DNA from: an uncultured Lachnospiraceae bacterium | Lineage (GTDB): Bacteria; Bacillota; Clostridia; Lachnospirales; Lachnospiraceae | DNA length: 64,000 nt | Assembly: GCA_958402795.1 (NCBI GenBank) | Contig: CATXUX010000003.1 | Span: 81,219 to 145,218, forward strand | Reading direction: 5' to 3' | In this document: positions 25,055-33,326 of the stretch, piece by piece | Layout: each line of letters starts with the position of its first letter | Position numbering within the stretch: the first letter of the stretch is position 1 | Made by a program: the position numbers and the translations under genes | Notes under the pieces: model-generated | Database searches by the model: none | What the model was told of the DNA's origin: nothing | What the model saw: only the letters and a program-made list of their open reading frames with translations

Positions 25055-25411
25055 TTAAGCAATCTGCGCTTTTGCCAGTTCTGCCAGCGTAGCAAATCCT
25101 TCTTTATCATTTACTGCCATCTCAGCCAGCATTTTTCTGTTCATATCTACATTTGCCAGCTTCAGACCATGCATAAACTTGCTGTATGACAGTCCGTTCA
25201 TTCTTGCCGCCGCATTGATACGCGCGATCCAGAGCTGTCTCATCTGACGCTTGCGCTGCTTTCTTCCTGCATAAGAAGAATTCAGTGCGCGCATAACAGA
25301 CTGCTTCGCAACTCTGTACTGCTTGGAGCGTGCTCCTCTGTATCCTTTTGCCAGTTTTAATGTTCTATTGTGTTTTTTCTTTGCGTTCATTCCGCCTTTA
25401 ATACGTGCCAT
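25055..25411 (-). CDS. rplT: 50S ribosomal protein L20
   Basis: A 118-aa basic protein of exactly family length, from MARIKGGMNAKKKHNRTLKLAKGYRG through RKQRKRQMRQLWIARINAAARMNGLSYS. L20 binds 23S rRNA early in large-subunit assembly. In Firmicutes it also binds the infC leader and represses its own operon. It is the last gene of infC-rpmI-rplT, 29 bp after rpmI, and is followed by the bidirectional terminator at 24987-25041. Confidence 0.98.
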   Translation of the reverse strand: MARIKGGMNAKKKHNRTLKLAKGYRGARSKQYRVAKQSVMRALNSSYAGRKQRKRQMRQLWIARINAAARMNGLSYSKFMHGLKLANVDMNRKMLAEMAVNDKEGFATLAELAKAQIA

Positions 25412-25440
25412 TTCCTAATCCTCCTGTCCGTTTCCAAATC

Positions 25441-25638
25441 TTACAGATATGGTAATACTTTCTTCATATTTTTTACATTTGTCTGGTCTGTGATCGTAGA
25501 CTTTCTGAGATTTCTCTTTCTCTTTGTCGTCTTCTTTGTTAAGATATGGCTCTTGTAGGCTTTGTTTCTTTTCAGCTTTCCTGTCGCTGTTTTTTTGAAA
25601 CGTTTTGCTGCCGCTCTATTCGTTTTGATTTTTGGCAT
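25441..25638 (-). CDS. rpmI: 50S ribosomal protein L35
   Basis: A 65-aa basic protein, MPKIKTNRAAAKRFKKTATGKLKRNKAYKSHIL, a complete match to the L35 pattern and length. It is a small component of the 50S subunit. It lies between infC (35 bp upstream) and rplT (29 bp downstream), the universal arrangement, and is governed by the same attenuated promoter. Confidence 0.98.
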   Translation of the reverse strand: MPKIKTNRAAAKRFKKTATGKLKRNKAYKSHILTKKTTKRKRNLRKSTITDQTNVKNMKKVLPYL

Positions 25639-25673
25639 GATGATTTCCTCCTTTATTGTGTAGCTGTTTATGT

Positions 25674-26180
25674 TTAACGTTTTGCAGTTAAAACCATACT
25701 CATGTTCCGGCCTTCCATCTTCGCCGGTTTCTCAACGGTCGACACATCCTCCAGCATCTTCGCAAAATCATCCAGAATATGCTTGCTCTGCTGTACATGC
25801 GCCATCTCACGCCCGCGGAAACGGAGCGTTACCTTCACTTTGTTTCCCTTCTGGAGAAACTTCTTTGCATTATTCATCTTTGTGTTCAGATCGTTGCTGT
25901 CAATGTTCGGTGACAGGCGCACCTCTTTTATTTCGACAGTTTTCTGCTTTTTCTTGGCTTCTTTTTCTTTTCTCGTCAGTTCATACTTATATTTGCCGTA
26001 ATCAATGATCTTGCAGACCGGCGGTTTCGCTGTCGGCGCAATCTTTACAAGGTCTAACTCTGCCTCCTGCGCAATCTTGTACGCTTCTCTCGCTGACATA
26101 ATTCCCAACTGTTCCCCATCCTCGCCAATCAGCCGTACTTCACGGTCTCTGATTTGCTCGTTAATCATTAAATCGCTAAT
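25674..26180 (-). CDS. infC: Translation initiation factor IF-3
   Basis: A 168-aa IF-3 with the N-terminal block INEQIRDREVRLIGEDGEQLGI and the C-terminal RLSPNIDSNDLNTKMNNAKKFLQKGNKVKVTLRFRGREM. IF-3 binds the 30S subunit and checks start-codon choice. The first ATG (26168) has no properly placed binding site. GGAGGT at 26189-26194 is eight bases before an ATT at 26180, giving I/M-S-D-L-M-I-N-E, so I call the rare ATT start known for infC, where it allows autoregulation by IF-3 itself. First gene of the infC-rpmI-rplT operon. Confidence 0.95.
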   Translation of the reverse strand: MSDLMINEQIRDREVRLIGEDGEQLGIMSAREAYKIAQEAELDLVKIAPTAKPPVCKIIDYGKYKYELTRKEKEAKKKQKTVEIKEVRLSPNIDSNDLNTKMNNAKKFLQKGNKVKVTLRFRGREMAHVQQSKHILDDFAKMLEDVSTVEKPAKMEGRNMSMVLTAKR

Positions 26181-26297
26181 TGTTGTTTACCTCCGTCAAA
26201 TATATTTCCTTTAGCTTTCCACTGCGAAACATCAGGCTGATCTGATAACCGCCTGCCAAAAGCTCAGAAAAAGCACCGCGTTTCCCGCTTATAAACA

Positions 26298-26456
26298 TAA
26301 AAAACCGGGTGAATCATCTCCACCCGATTGAATCGTCAGCATATGTGTCATACACAATCATCTGTCCTGTCATTCAATATCAACCATAGTCACCCGATTA
26401 TGCTATGGTGAGAGTGGAAACTCTGCTTTCTTTTTCTTTCGCTTCACGCAACTGCT
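26298..26456 (-). promoter_or_regulatory. L20-type leader with attenuator ahead of infC
   Basis: About 270 bases separate the promoter from infC. On the minus strand the leader has a CCATAG/CTATGG hairpin around an ATCGGGTGA sequence. It ends in a terminator: CGGGTG/CACCCG stem (arms 26321-26326 and 26306-26311), then a run of Ts (complement of 26298-26304). The GGGTG sequence occurs twice, which suits mutually exclusive pairings. This matches the L20 leader concept of Firmicutes, in which free L20 favours termination. Confidence 0.7.
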
Positions 26457-26485
26457 ACTCTACCATAATTTACTTCCAATGTCAA
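26457..26485 (-). promoter_or_regulatory. Promoter of infC-rpmI-rplT
   Basis: TTGACA (26480-26485), 17-base spacer, TAGAGT (26457-26462) on the minus strand. The perfect -35 lies within 17 bases of the stop of the metallophosphoesterase gene. Confidence 0.75.
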
Positions 26486-26501
26486 CAGTTTTTTTCACTT
26501 T

Positions 26502-27092
26502 TTATATCTCAAACGTATACCGCTCAAATGCATTGATCACGCAGGTTTGTCCGTATTCGTCGATCTGCCGGAAATCGGAGCCGTAACTCTTATGGACATG
26601 ACCGTGTACAAAGTACTGGGGCTGATACTTTTCAAGCAGATCCTTGAAAACCTGAAACCCCTGATGCGGGAGATCTCTCCCATCGTTGAGCTGATATGCT
26701 GGCGCATGTGTGACAAGGATATCAAAACCGCCTTTGCGATGCAACGGAAGCCAAAGCTTCCGGACTCTTTTTTTCATCTCCCTCTCGGTGTACTGGTGCG
26801 GTCCGCTGCTGTAACGCATGGATCCGCCCAGTCCGAGAAAACGGACGCCTTTGTATTCGACAACCGAGTCTTCTATGCAGGTGCAGCCTTCCGGCGGCCT
26901 GGCACTGTATTTCCCGTCGTGGTTCCCATGAACATAAAATACGGGGACGTTTGCCATCGTCACCAGAAAAGACAGATACTCCGGATCCAGATCACCGCAG
27001 GAAAGGATCAGGTCGATCCCTTCTAATTTACTTTTCTCATAATAATCCCACAGATATTTTGACTCCTCATCTGCAATGGCCAGTATCTTCAT
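26502..27092 (-). CDS. Metallophosphoesterase (YfcE-like)
   Basis: A 196-aa calcineurin-like phosphoesterase. Motif II is CGDLDPEY, motif III GNHDGKY, then THAPAY and GHVHKSYG near the C-terminus. Motif I, normally DxH, reads IADEESKYL, so the first metal-ligand His is replaced by Glu. The remaining ligands are intact and the protein may still bind two metals in altered form. It starts 8 bp after the upstream BMP-fold gene and is likely co-transcribed with it. Substrate unknown. Confidence 0.85.
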   Translation of the reverse strand: MKILAIADEESKYLWDYYEKSKLEGIDLILSCGDLDPEYLSFLVTMANVPVFYVHGNHDGKYSARPPEGCTCIEDSVVEYKGVRFLGLGGSMRYSSGPHQYTEREMKKRVRKLWLPLHRKGGFDILVTHAPAYQLNDGRDLPHQGFQVFKDLLEKYQPQYFVHGHVHKSYGSDFRQIDEYGQTCVINAFERYTFEI

Positions 27093-27100
27093 AACCCGGT

Positions 27101-29020
27101 TTATCCTTCCTTTTCCAGCACACCCTGCTGAATAATGACTGGTTTCGCATGATCTTCCAGTTCATCTTTCTTCGGGATCGCCCCGATGATATTCTCTGCG
27201 AGCCAGTCCATCGACATGATCTCTTCCGGCGTCAGCACACGGTTCGGATCGCCTTGTACCACCCCGTTTTGTGAGTACAATACTCCCTCAAACGGATTGA
27301 AGCCGCCGGATATGATCGTATTTTTCAGCAGGCTCACGAGACGTTTTGTCCCCACGGGAAGGTTCTGCGAGCAGATCACATCCACCACTCCCGCGGACAT
27401 TCCCCACCAGTAATTGATTGCCTTCACTTCGCCGGAATCATCATACTTCCATGTTCCGTCCATGATCGTCCGGATCAGACGTTCATAAAACGCCCCCCAG
27501 TTCCACACAGGCATCGCAAGGCTGTACATCTCTTCCCCATCCTTATGAAAGATCCCGAAAAATCTGCTGCCCTCTTCCGGAATCACCATATCCCGCGCAG
27601 AGACACACGCAGGCGCAAGCTCCTGAACTCTCTGCCACAAATCCAGATCTTTCTTCGTAGACCACTCCAGATACACTTTCGCACGCGGATTTACCATCTT
27701 TGCCCCGAGCGCAAATGCATTGATATTTGCAATCGCCCCATAGATTGGATAATCCGCCACATACATCAGACGGTCGTTCTCTGCCATTGCCCCGGCGATC
27801 GCCCCCATCAAAAACTTCGCCTCATGCATCCGGGAATAGTAGGTCCGGATATAGCGGTGCGTCGTGTTCAGGGAACAGTTCAAAATCCTCACATCCGGAT
27901 GCGCGATCGCAGATTTCACACTCGCCTGTACAAAGGTTGGCGTTGTGGTAAATACTAGGTTGCAGCCTTTGCTGATCGCGTCTTCAATCTTCTCTTCTGC
28001 ATTTTCCGGCGTGACATTTTCATAGTACATCGTGCTCACTTCGTCCGAGAATGCTTCCTCCAGATGAAGTCTTCCCAGTTCATGGGTATACGTCCATGAA
28101 GAGGTTCCCGGCGTCTTTTCATATAAAAATGCAATCTTCTGCTTTTGCGTACTCAGCGAAGCGATGGAGAATAATTTGGTCAGTATCGGCGTCTTCTCCG
28201 TTGTCGGATCCATTTTCAGATCCACTTCCTTGTCCTTTGTCAGGAGTTCGAACTCTTCCCAGCTCTTTGCCACCAGTTGCTTCAGCTCATTTGTCGTGAT
28301 CTGATCCAATGTGTTGTAGTCATAGATCTTCAGGAAAGCAAGAAACGCGTCTCCCGGCAGGATATCCAGTTTCTGCCCGCCCTTTGCATCATATTCAGCC
28401 AGAAAACGGGAGTAGACCGAGCTGAACGTCAGGCGTTCTTCCTTCGTCCATACCTCATCCGGTTCTTTTCCCACTGCTTTCTGCAGCTTTTTAAAACACC
28501 CTGTTTCTGAAAAGTAAATGTAATTGATCTCTGTCAGATCATAAAAATCCATAAATTCATAATAAATCTTGTTCTGTTTTTCTTCGGTACGCTGGGGGAT
28601 GATGCGGGTCACCTCGCCGGGAATAGAGACAACGCCGAAAAATTTCATGACACTGACTCGTTTATTTCCCTCCTGCACATAAAATTGATTCATATATTCA
28701 TATGCCTTGATCGGTTCACGGATTCCTTCCTCTACATGACTGGTGCTAAGCGCAGACCATTTCGCGGCAAATTCACTGGTTTCCCGAAGGATCGGCATAA
28801 AGTTTCCTGCAAATGAGGTACTTCTTCCCCCTGTTTTTGTCCCAACGATCTGTTCACTCGGAATCTGCACAAGGCCGAGAGGTTTTTCCGAATAAGATCC
28901 CTTCGGCGGGAGTATCTCGTCCAGTACAGGAAGTGTCGGACGCTTTCCCTGCATCATACGCGCATTATAGTCCTTTTTTCCTGCCTTATATGCTTCTCTG
29001 TATTCTTCCAGTCCCATCAT
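27101..29020 (-). CDS. Cytoplasmic BMP/PnrA-fold protein with ParB-like N-terminal domain
   Basis: A 639-aa protein with no signal peptide. Residues about 95-130 (YMNQFYVQEGNKRVSVMKFFG) look like a ParB/Srx-type domain. From about residue 295 (QKIAFLYEKTPGTSSWTYTHELGR) it resembles BMP/PnrA periplasmic binding proteins of nucleoside importers: GCNLVFTTTPTF, MGAIAGAMAEN, INAFALGAKMVNPRAKV and WGMSAGVVDV. A secreted-type ligand domain retained in the cytoplasm suggests a nucleoside sensor rather than a transport component. AGGAGGT lies just ahead of two adjacent ATGs (29020, 29017). It has its own promoter (29047-29075) and is followed 8 bp later by the metallophosphoesterase. Confidence 0.7.
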   Translation of the reverse strand: MMGLEEYREAYKAGKKDYNARMMQGKRPTLPVLDEILPPKGSYSEKPLGLVQIPSEQIVGTKTGGRSTSFAGNFMPILRETSEFAAKWSALSTSHVEEGIREPIKAYEYMNQFYVQEGNKRVSVMKFFGVVSIPGEVTRIIPQRTEEKQNKIYYEFMDFYDLTEINYIYFSETGCFKKLQKAVGKEPDEVWTKEERLTFSSVYSRFLAEYDAKGGQKLDILPGDAFLAFLKIYDYNTLDQITTNELKQLVAKSWEEFELLTKDKEVDLKMDPTTEKTPILTKLFSIASLSTQKQKIAFLYEKTPGTSSWTYTHELGRLHLEEAFSDEVSTMYYENVTPENAEEKIEDAISKGCNLVFTTTPTFVQASVKSAIAHPDVRILNCSLNTTHRYIRTYYSRMHEAKFLMGAIAGAMAENDRLMYVADYPIYGAIANINAFALGAKMVNPRAKVYLEWSTKKDLDLWQRVQELAPACVSARDMVIPEEGSRFFGIFHKDGEEMYSLAMPVWNWGAFYERLIRTIMDGTWKYDDSGEVKAINYWWGMSAGVVDVICSQNLPVGTKRLVSLLKNTIISGGFNPFEGVLYSQNGVVQGDPNRVLTPEEIMSMDWLAENIIGAIPKKDELEDHAKPVIIQQGVLEKEG

Positions 29021-29046
29021 GATACCTCCTCTTTTAATCCGGATTT

Positions 29047-29075
29047 ATTATAGCATACCAAAAAAGCCACGTAAA
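29047..29075 (-). promoter_or_regulatory. Promoter of the BMP-fold gene
   Basis: TTTACG (29070-29075), 17-base spacer, TATAAT (29047-29052) with an extended TGC, on the minus strand. It is back to back with the forward promoter at 29092-29120. Confidence 0.7.
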
Positions 29076-29091
29076 GTCCCGGCTTCAACAG

Positions 29092-29120
29092 TTGACGGAA
29101 GGGGTGTGCCGCGTTATAAT
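29092..29120 (+). promoter_or_regulatory. Promoter of the AI-2E transporter-metA operon
   Basis: TTGACG (29092-29097), 17-base spacer, TATAAT (29115-29120). The start point would be near 29127, so an ATG at 29128 would be leaderless; this supports the later ATG at 29164. Confidence 0.8.
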
Positions 29121-29163
29121 CAGAAATATGTTATTTAAATTTAAAGAGGAAAATTCAAAGGGT

Positions 29164-30540
29164 ATGGAAAAAGAGAAAAAGCAGGAAACAACAACAGGGT
29201 ATTCCGGACCGGGGAAACGGCCGGATGACCGGGAAAAGTCCGGCCGGGACAGCGGATCTCGTTTCTGGCGTCCGTCCGGATCTGCCAAAACATGGTGCTT
29301 CATCATTTCGTTTTGCATGATATTCTATTTCGCTTTGCTTCGGATTGATGATATTGCAGTATTTTTTAAGGAAGTATTTGACATTCTCCGTCCGATCATT
29401 TACGGTCTCGGAATCGCCTATGTACTGAATCCGGTCGTCAGATTTGTGGAGCGCCATCTGTCCCCTCTGCTGCAAAGAGTGATCCGTAACGAAAAAAAGG
29501 CCGGTCAGCTCTGCCGCACACTGGGCGTAGCCGCCGCGCTTGCGCTACTGCTTTTTGCCATAACCGGCCTGTGCAACATGGTGCTTCCGGAACTGCTCCG
29601 CAGTATCCTCGGTCTGATCCGGACACTTCCCGGACAGTTAAACAACGCGGTGGATATGATCGACAGGGCATTTTCAAAAGATACGACGCTGAACCGGGCA
29701 TTTACACGAGCACTGAGCGAACTGACCGACTATCTGCAGAACTGGATGCGCACAGACCTGCTGGATCAGATCAACGCGCTGATGGCCGGTCTGACAGAGG
29801 GTGTGGTGAACATCGCAAGCGGACTGCTCAATGCCGTGATCGGGATCATTGTGTCTGTCTATGTCCTCTGGGGAAAAGAAAAGTTTGCCCGGCAGGGAAA
29901 AAAGATCATCTATGCTTTATTCCGACCGGGCCACGCAAACATCATCCTGGACGTAGCCGGAAAAAGCAATGAAATTTTCAGCGGGTTTATCATCGGCAAG
30001 GTGGTAGACTCTCTAATCATCGGTGTTTTGTGTTTTATCGGTCTTTCCATTATGGACATGCCATATACGATGCTGGTCAGTGTGATCGTAGGCGTGACAA
30101 ACGTCATTCCGTTTTTCGGACCGTATATCGGAGCAATTCCGAGCGCGATCCTGATCCTGCTGGCGGATCCGCTGAAAGGACTTTATTTTATCATCTTTAT
30201 CATCATCCTGCAGCAGATCGACGGAAATATCATCGGACCGAAGATTCTGGGCAATTCTACGGGACTGTCCGCATTCTGGGTCGTCACCGCAATCCTTCTG
30301 GGCGGCGGTCTGTTCGGACTCCCCGGAATGATCTTGGGCGTACCGACATTTGCAGTGATTTATCATCTCGTCGGGATGTATATAAACTACAGGCTTGAGA
30401 AAAAGCATCTTCCGACGCAGACAAACGCTTACGATGCGTCAGGAAGTGTCGATGCGCAGGGGAACTATTCCTGTCACGGCGCCGAAGACGCCGAACACAG
30501 CCGGGAGGAAGCAGAACCGGACGAAAAAGAAACAAAATAA
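29164..30540 (+). CDS. AI-2E family transporter
   Basis: A 458-aa membrane protein of the PF01594 (AI-2E/YdiK/PerM) family. A hydrophilic charged N-terminus of about 45 residues precedes about eight membrane segments. Family blocks are GLGIAYVLNPVV, the long amphipathic region LPGQLNNAVDMIDRAF, VYVLWGKEKFARQGKK, VGVTNVIPFFGPYIGAIPSA and IDGNIIGPKILGNSTGLSAFWVV. Members export small molecules or ions; the autoinducer name should not be taken literally. The acidic C-terminal tail (after residue 415) is low complexity. The ATG at 29164 has AAAGAGG upstream. metA follows after 17 bp. Confidence 0.88.
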   Translation: MEKEKKQETTTGYSGPGKRPDDREKSGRDSGSRFWRPSGSAKTWCFIISFCMIFYFALLRIDDIAVFFKEVFDILRPIIYGLGIAYVLNPVVRFVERHLSPLLQRVIRNEKKAGQLCRTLGVAAALALLLFAITGLCNMVLPELLRSILGLIRTLPGQLNNAVDMIDRAFSKDTTLNRAFTRALSELTDYLQNWMRTDLLDQINALMAGLTEGVVNIASGLLNAVIGIIVSVYVLWGKEKFARQGKKIIYALFRPGHANIILDVAGKSNEIFSGFIIGKVVDSLIIGVLCFIGLSIMDMPYTMLVSVIVGVTNVIPFFGPYIGAIPSAILILLADPLKGLYFIIFIIILQQIDGNIIGPKILGNSTGLSAFWVVTAILLGGGLFGLPGMILGVPTFAVIYHLVGMYINYRLEKKHLPTQTNAYDASGSVDAQGNYSCHGAEDAEHSREEAEPDEKETK

Positions 30541-30557
30541 AACAAAGGGGAAACGTA

Positions 30558-31526
30558 ATGCCAGTACGAGTACAAAATGACTTACCGGTCAAAAAAATAT
30601 TAGAGAAGGAAAATATCTTTGTCATGGACGAATACCGTGCGGCGCATCAGCAGATCCGTCCGATCAGCATCGGACTTTTGAATCTGATGCCGCTCAAGGA
30701 GGATACGGAACTCCAGATCCTGCGCGCACTGTCCAACACACCGCTTCAGGTAGATGTTACGTTTGTGCGGGTGACAAGCCATGTATCCAAAAATACATCC
30801 ACCAGCCACATATACAAGTTCTATGAATCTTTTGAGCAGATCAAGAAGCAGAAATTCGACGGCTTTATCATCACGGGCGCGCCTGTGGAGCAGATGCCGT
30901 TCGAGGAAGTGGACTACTGGGAAGAGCTCAAAGAGATCATGGACTGGACTTCTTCCCATGTCACATCCACCCTGCACCTCTGCTGGGGAGCGCAGGCCGG
31001 GATTTATTACCACTATGGGATTGACAAGGTGCCGCTCCCGCAAAAGAAGTTCGGTGTCTTCGCCCACCGTGTCCGTAACCGGAAAGTGCCGATCGTACGC
31101 GGATTTGACGATGTGTTCTATGCGCCGCATTCCCGCCACACGGAAACGCCGCAGGATTTATTGGAACAGGACGACCGGATCATGATCCTTGCGGATTCCG
31201 AAGAGGCCGGCGTTTTTCTGTGCATGGCGGAAGACGGCCGCAAGATCTTCGTCATGGGACATCCCGAGTACGACCGGATCACTCTGGATAAAGAATACAA
31301 ACGTGACGCCGAAAAAGGACTGGACATTCAGATCCCGGTGAACTATTACCCGGACGATAACCCGGAAAATAAGCCGAATCTGATGTGGCGCGGTCATTCA
31401 AACGCATTGTACAGCAACTGGCTGAACTATTATGTATACCAGAGTACGCCGTTCGACCTGTATGGCACGCCGGATCTGAAGCAGGACTACAGTGCCTTTA
31501 TGCGGGACATTTACAGTCCGGAATAA
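30558..31526 (+). CDS. metA: Homoserine O-acyltransferase (MetA family, probably acetyltransferase)
   Basis: A 322-aa MetA-type enzyme that acylates homoserine, the first step of methionine synthesis. The catalytic Cys is in LHLCWGAQAG and the His-Glu pair in VMGHPEYD. TGAPVEQMPFEEVDYW carries Glu at the position that in this family selects acetyl-CoA (Gly there selects succinyl-CoA, as in E. coli), so homoserine O-acetyltransferase activity is expected. AAGGGG precedes the ATG. No SAM riboswitch or S-box is visible. The gene follows the AI-2E-family gene by 17 bp and precedes an aminotransferase gene. Confidence 0.95.
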   Translation: MPVRVQNDLPVKKILEKENIFVMDEYRAAHQQIRPISIGLLNLMPLKEDTELQILRALSNTPLQVDVTFVRVTSHVSKNTSTSHIYKFYESFEQIKKQKFDGFIITGAPVEQMPFEEVDYWEELKEIMDWTSSHVTSTLHLCWGAQAGIYYHYGIDKVPLPQKKFGVFAHRVRNRKVPIVRGFDDVFYAPHSRHTETPQDLLEQDDRIMILADSEEAGVFLCMAEDGRKIFVMGHPEYDRITLDKEYKRDAEKGLDIQIPVNYYPDDNPENKPNLMWRGHSNALYSNWLNYYVYQSTPFDLYGTPDLKQDYSAFMRDIYSPE

Positions 31527-31569
31527 GCGGACTGCTTTTACAATACTTACAAAAAAACAGGTGATAAAA

Positions 31570-32763
31570 ATGAATGATACCGATTTTTCAGAAAAAGTCA
31601 ACCAGTTTCAGCCGGGCATCTTTGCCGCCCTGGACGCCAAAAAAGAAGAACTGATCCGGCAGGGACGAACCGTTTATAATCTTTCTGTAGGAACGCCGGA
31701 TTTTCCTCCTGCCCCGCATATCATGAAAGCGATGGAGGAAGCATGCCGCGATCCCCAGAATTATAAATACGCCCTGCGGGATCTGCCGGAGCTTCTGGAA
31801 GCAGTACAGTACCGTTACCTGCACCGCTTTGGAGTGAAACTGGAAACCGACGAGATTACTTCCATATATGGCTCGCAGGAAGGTATGGCACATATCGGAA
31901 TGGTTTTGTGCAATCCCGGAGACACCATACTTGTGCCGAATCCGGGGTATCCGCTGTTTGAGATGAGCGGAATCATGGCGGACGCAGAGGTTCAGTCTTA
32001 TACCCTGCGGGAAGAGAATGAATATCTGCCCGATCTGGAATCAATTCCAAAAGAAACGCGTGAAAAAGCAAAGTATATGATCGTGTCATATCCTCTGAAT
32101 CCCGTCTGTGCCTGCGCGCCGGACGAATTCTATGAACGGCTGATCACATTTGCCCGGGAAAATAAGATTATCATCCTCCATGACAATGCCTATTCCGATA
32201 TCATCTATACGAGAAAGCAGGGAAGATCTTTCCTCTCTTTTCCGGGTGCAAAGGAGGTCGGAGTGGAATTCTACTCTCTCTCCAAATCCTATAACCTGAC
32301 CGGGGCGAGAATTTCCTTTGTGGTGGGGAACCGTAACATCGTGCAAAAGCTGAAGACATTCCGTTCCCAGATCGATTATGGAATCTTTCTTCCGATCCAG
32401 AAAGCTGCGGTGGCGGCGCTTACCGGGCCGGATGATTTTATTGAAGCACAGCGGCAGGAATATGAAAGACGGAACCGGGCACTCTGCGGCGGACTGCGCC
32501 GGATCGGCTGGAATGTGCCGGACAGCCGGGGAACCATGTTTGTCTGGGCAAAGATCCCGGAAGGATATGTTTCCTCTCTTGACTTCTGCATGGAACTGAT
32601 GGACCGCACCGGACTGATCGTAACGCCGGGAAGCGCTTTCGGAAGCGAAGGCGAAGGGTATGTGCGGATGGCGCTGGTCATCAACGAAGAAAAAATCACC
32701 GAACTGCTGGAAGTTCTGAAACAGTCGCAAATGTTCCGGCAGGAATCATCATATATACCGTGA
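31570..32763 (+). CDS. Class I/II pyridoxal-phosphate aminotransferase
   Basis: A 397-aa fold-type I aminotransferase. The PLP lysine lies in YSLSKSYNLTGARISFVVGN. LVPNPGYPLFEM, VSYPLNPVCA and LHDNAYSDIIY are cofactor and substrate-site blocks, and VRMALVINEEKI is near the C-terminus. The pattern is close to LL-diaminopimelate and alanine/aspartate aminotransferases. The ATG at 31570, with AGGTG upstream, begins the family N-terminus; a longer frame extends into the metA 3' end. Position after metA suggests a role in the aspartate-family amino acids, but the substrate is not determined. Confidence 0.88.
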   Translation: MNDTDFSEKVNQFQPGIFAALDAKKEELIRQGRTVYNLSVGTPDFPPAPHIMKAMEEACRDPQNYKYALRDLPELLEAVQYRYLHRFGVKLETDEITSIYGSQEGMAHIGMVLCNPGDTILVPNPGYPLFEMSGIMADAEVQSYTLREENEYLPDLESIPKETREKAKYMIVSYPLNPVCACAPDEFYERLITFARENKIIILHDNAYSDIIYTRKQGRSFLSFPGAKEVGVEFYSLSKSYNLTGARISFVVGNRNIVQKLKTFRSQIDYGIFLPIQKAAVAALTGPDDFIEAQRQEYERRNRALCGGLRRIGWNVPDSRGTMFVWAKIPEGYVSSLDFCMELMDRTGLIVTPGSAFGSEGEGYVRMALVINEEKITELLEVLKQSQMFRQESSYIP

Positions 32764-32788
32764 AACACACAAAACAAGGAGAATAGAT

Positions 32789-33310
32789 ATGCAGCGTATC
32801 GCAAAGTTTCATAAAGTAAGCAAAGAACAGTTTGTAATAGACTGGACAGGCGCCTTTCCGGAGCAGACTCCCGAACAGGCCGAAGAAATCTATGAAGCCA
32901 TCCGGCTGCCGCGGCGCGCAACCGCGGGATCTGCCGGATATGATTTTTATGTGCCGGCCGATTTTAGAATCGCACCGGGAAAGACAATAAAGATTCCTAC
33001 CGGAATCCGGGTAGAAATGGAACCAGGCTGGGTACTGAAGTGTTATCCGAGAAGCGGACTGGGTTTCAAGTTCCGTCTTCAGCTCGATAACACGGTCGGT
33101 ATCATTGACAGTGATTATTTTTACTCGGATAATGAGGGACACATTTTCGCCAAGATCACAAATGACTCCAGAGAAGGCAGGACCGTGGAGCTTGCCGCAG
33201 GAACCGGATTCATGCAGGGGATTTTTGTGGAGTACGGTATTACGCTGGATGACGATGTGACAGACAGACGTAACGGCGGTTTCGGCAGCACAACTCCCCT
33301 TCCGCATTAG
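32789..33310 (+). CDS. dut: dUTP diphosphatase (dUTPase)
   Basis: A 173-aa trimeric-type dUTPase that hydrolyses dUTP to dUMP. The five motifs are AGSAGYDFY, PRSGLG, LDNTVGIIDSDYF, GTGFMQGIF and RNGGFGSTTP. In motif 3 the usual YRG is replaced by YFY, a variant seen in some Firmicutes. About 35 extra residues precede motif 1, making it longer than the typical 145-150 aa enzyme. The gene begins 25 bp after the aminotransferase, ending the forward operon. It converges on the spoVAF-like gene with a 16-bp gap and no obvious terminator. Confidence 0.9.
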   Translation: MQRIAKFHKVSKEQFVIDWTGAFPEQTPEQAEEIYEAIRLPRRATAGSAGYDFYVPADFRIAPGKTIKIPTGIRVEMEPGWVLKCYPRSGLGFKFRLQLDNTVGIIDSDYFYSDNEGHIFAKITNDSREGRTVELAAGTGFMQGIFVEYGITLDDDVTDRRNGGFGSTTPLPH

Positions 33311-33326
33311 TCCGTGTACTTTTTCA

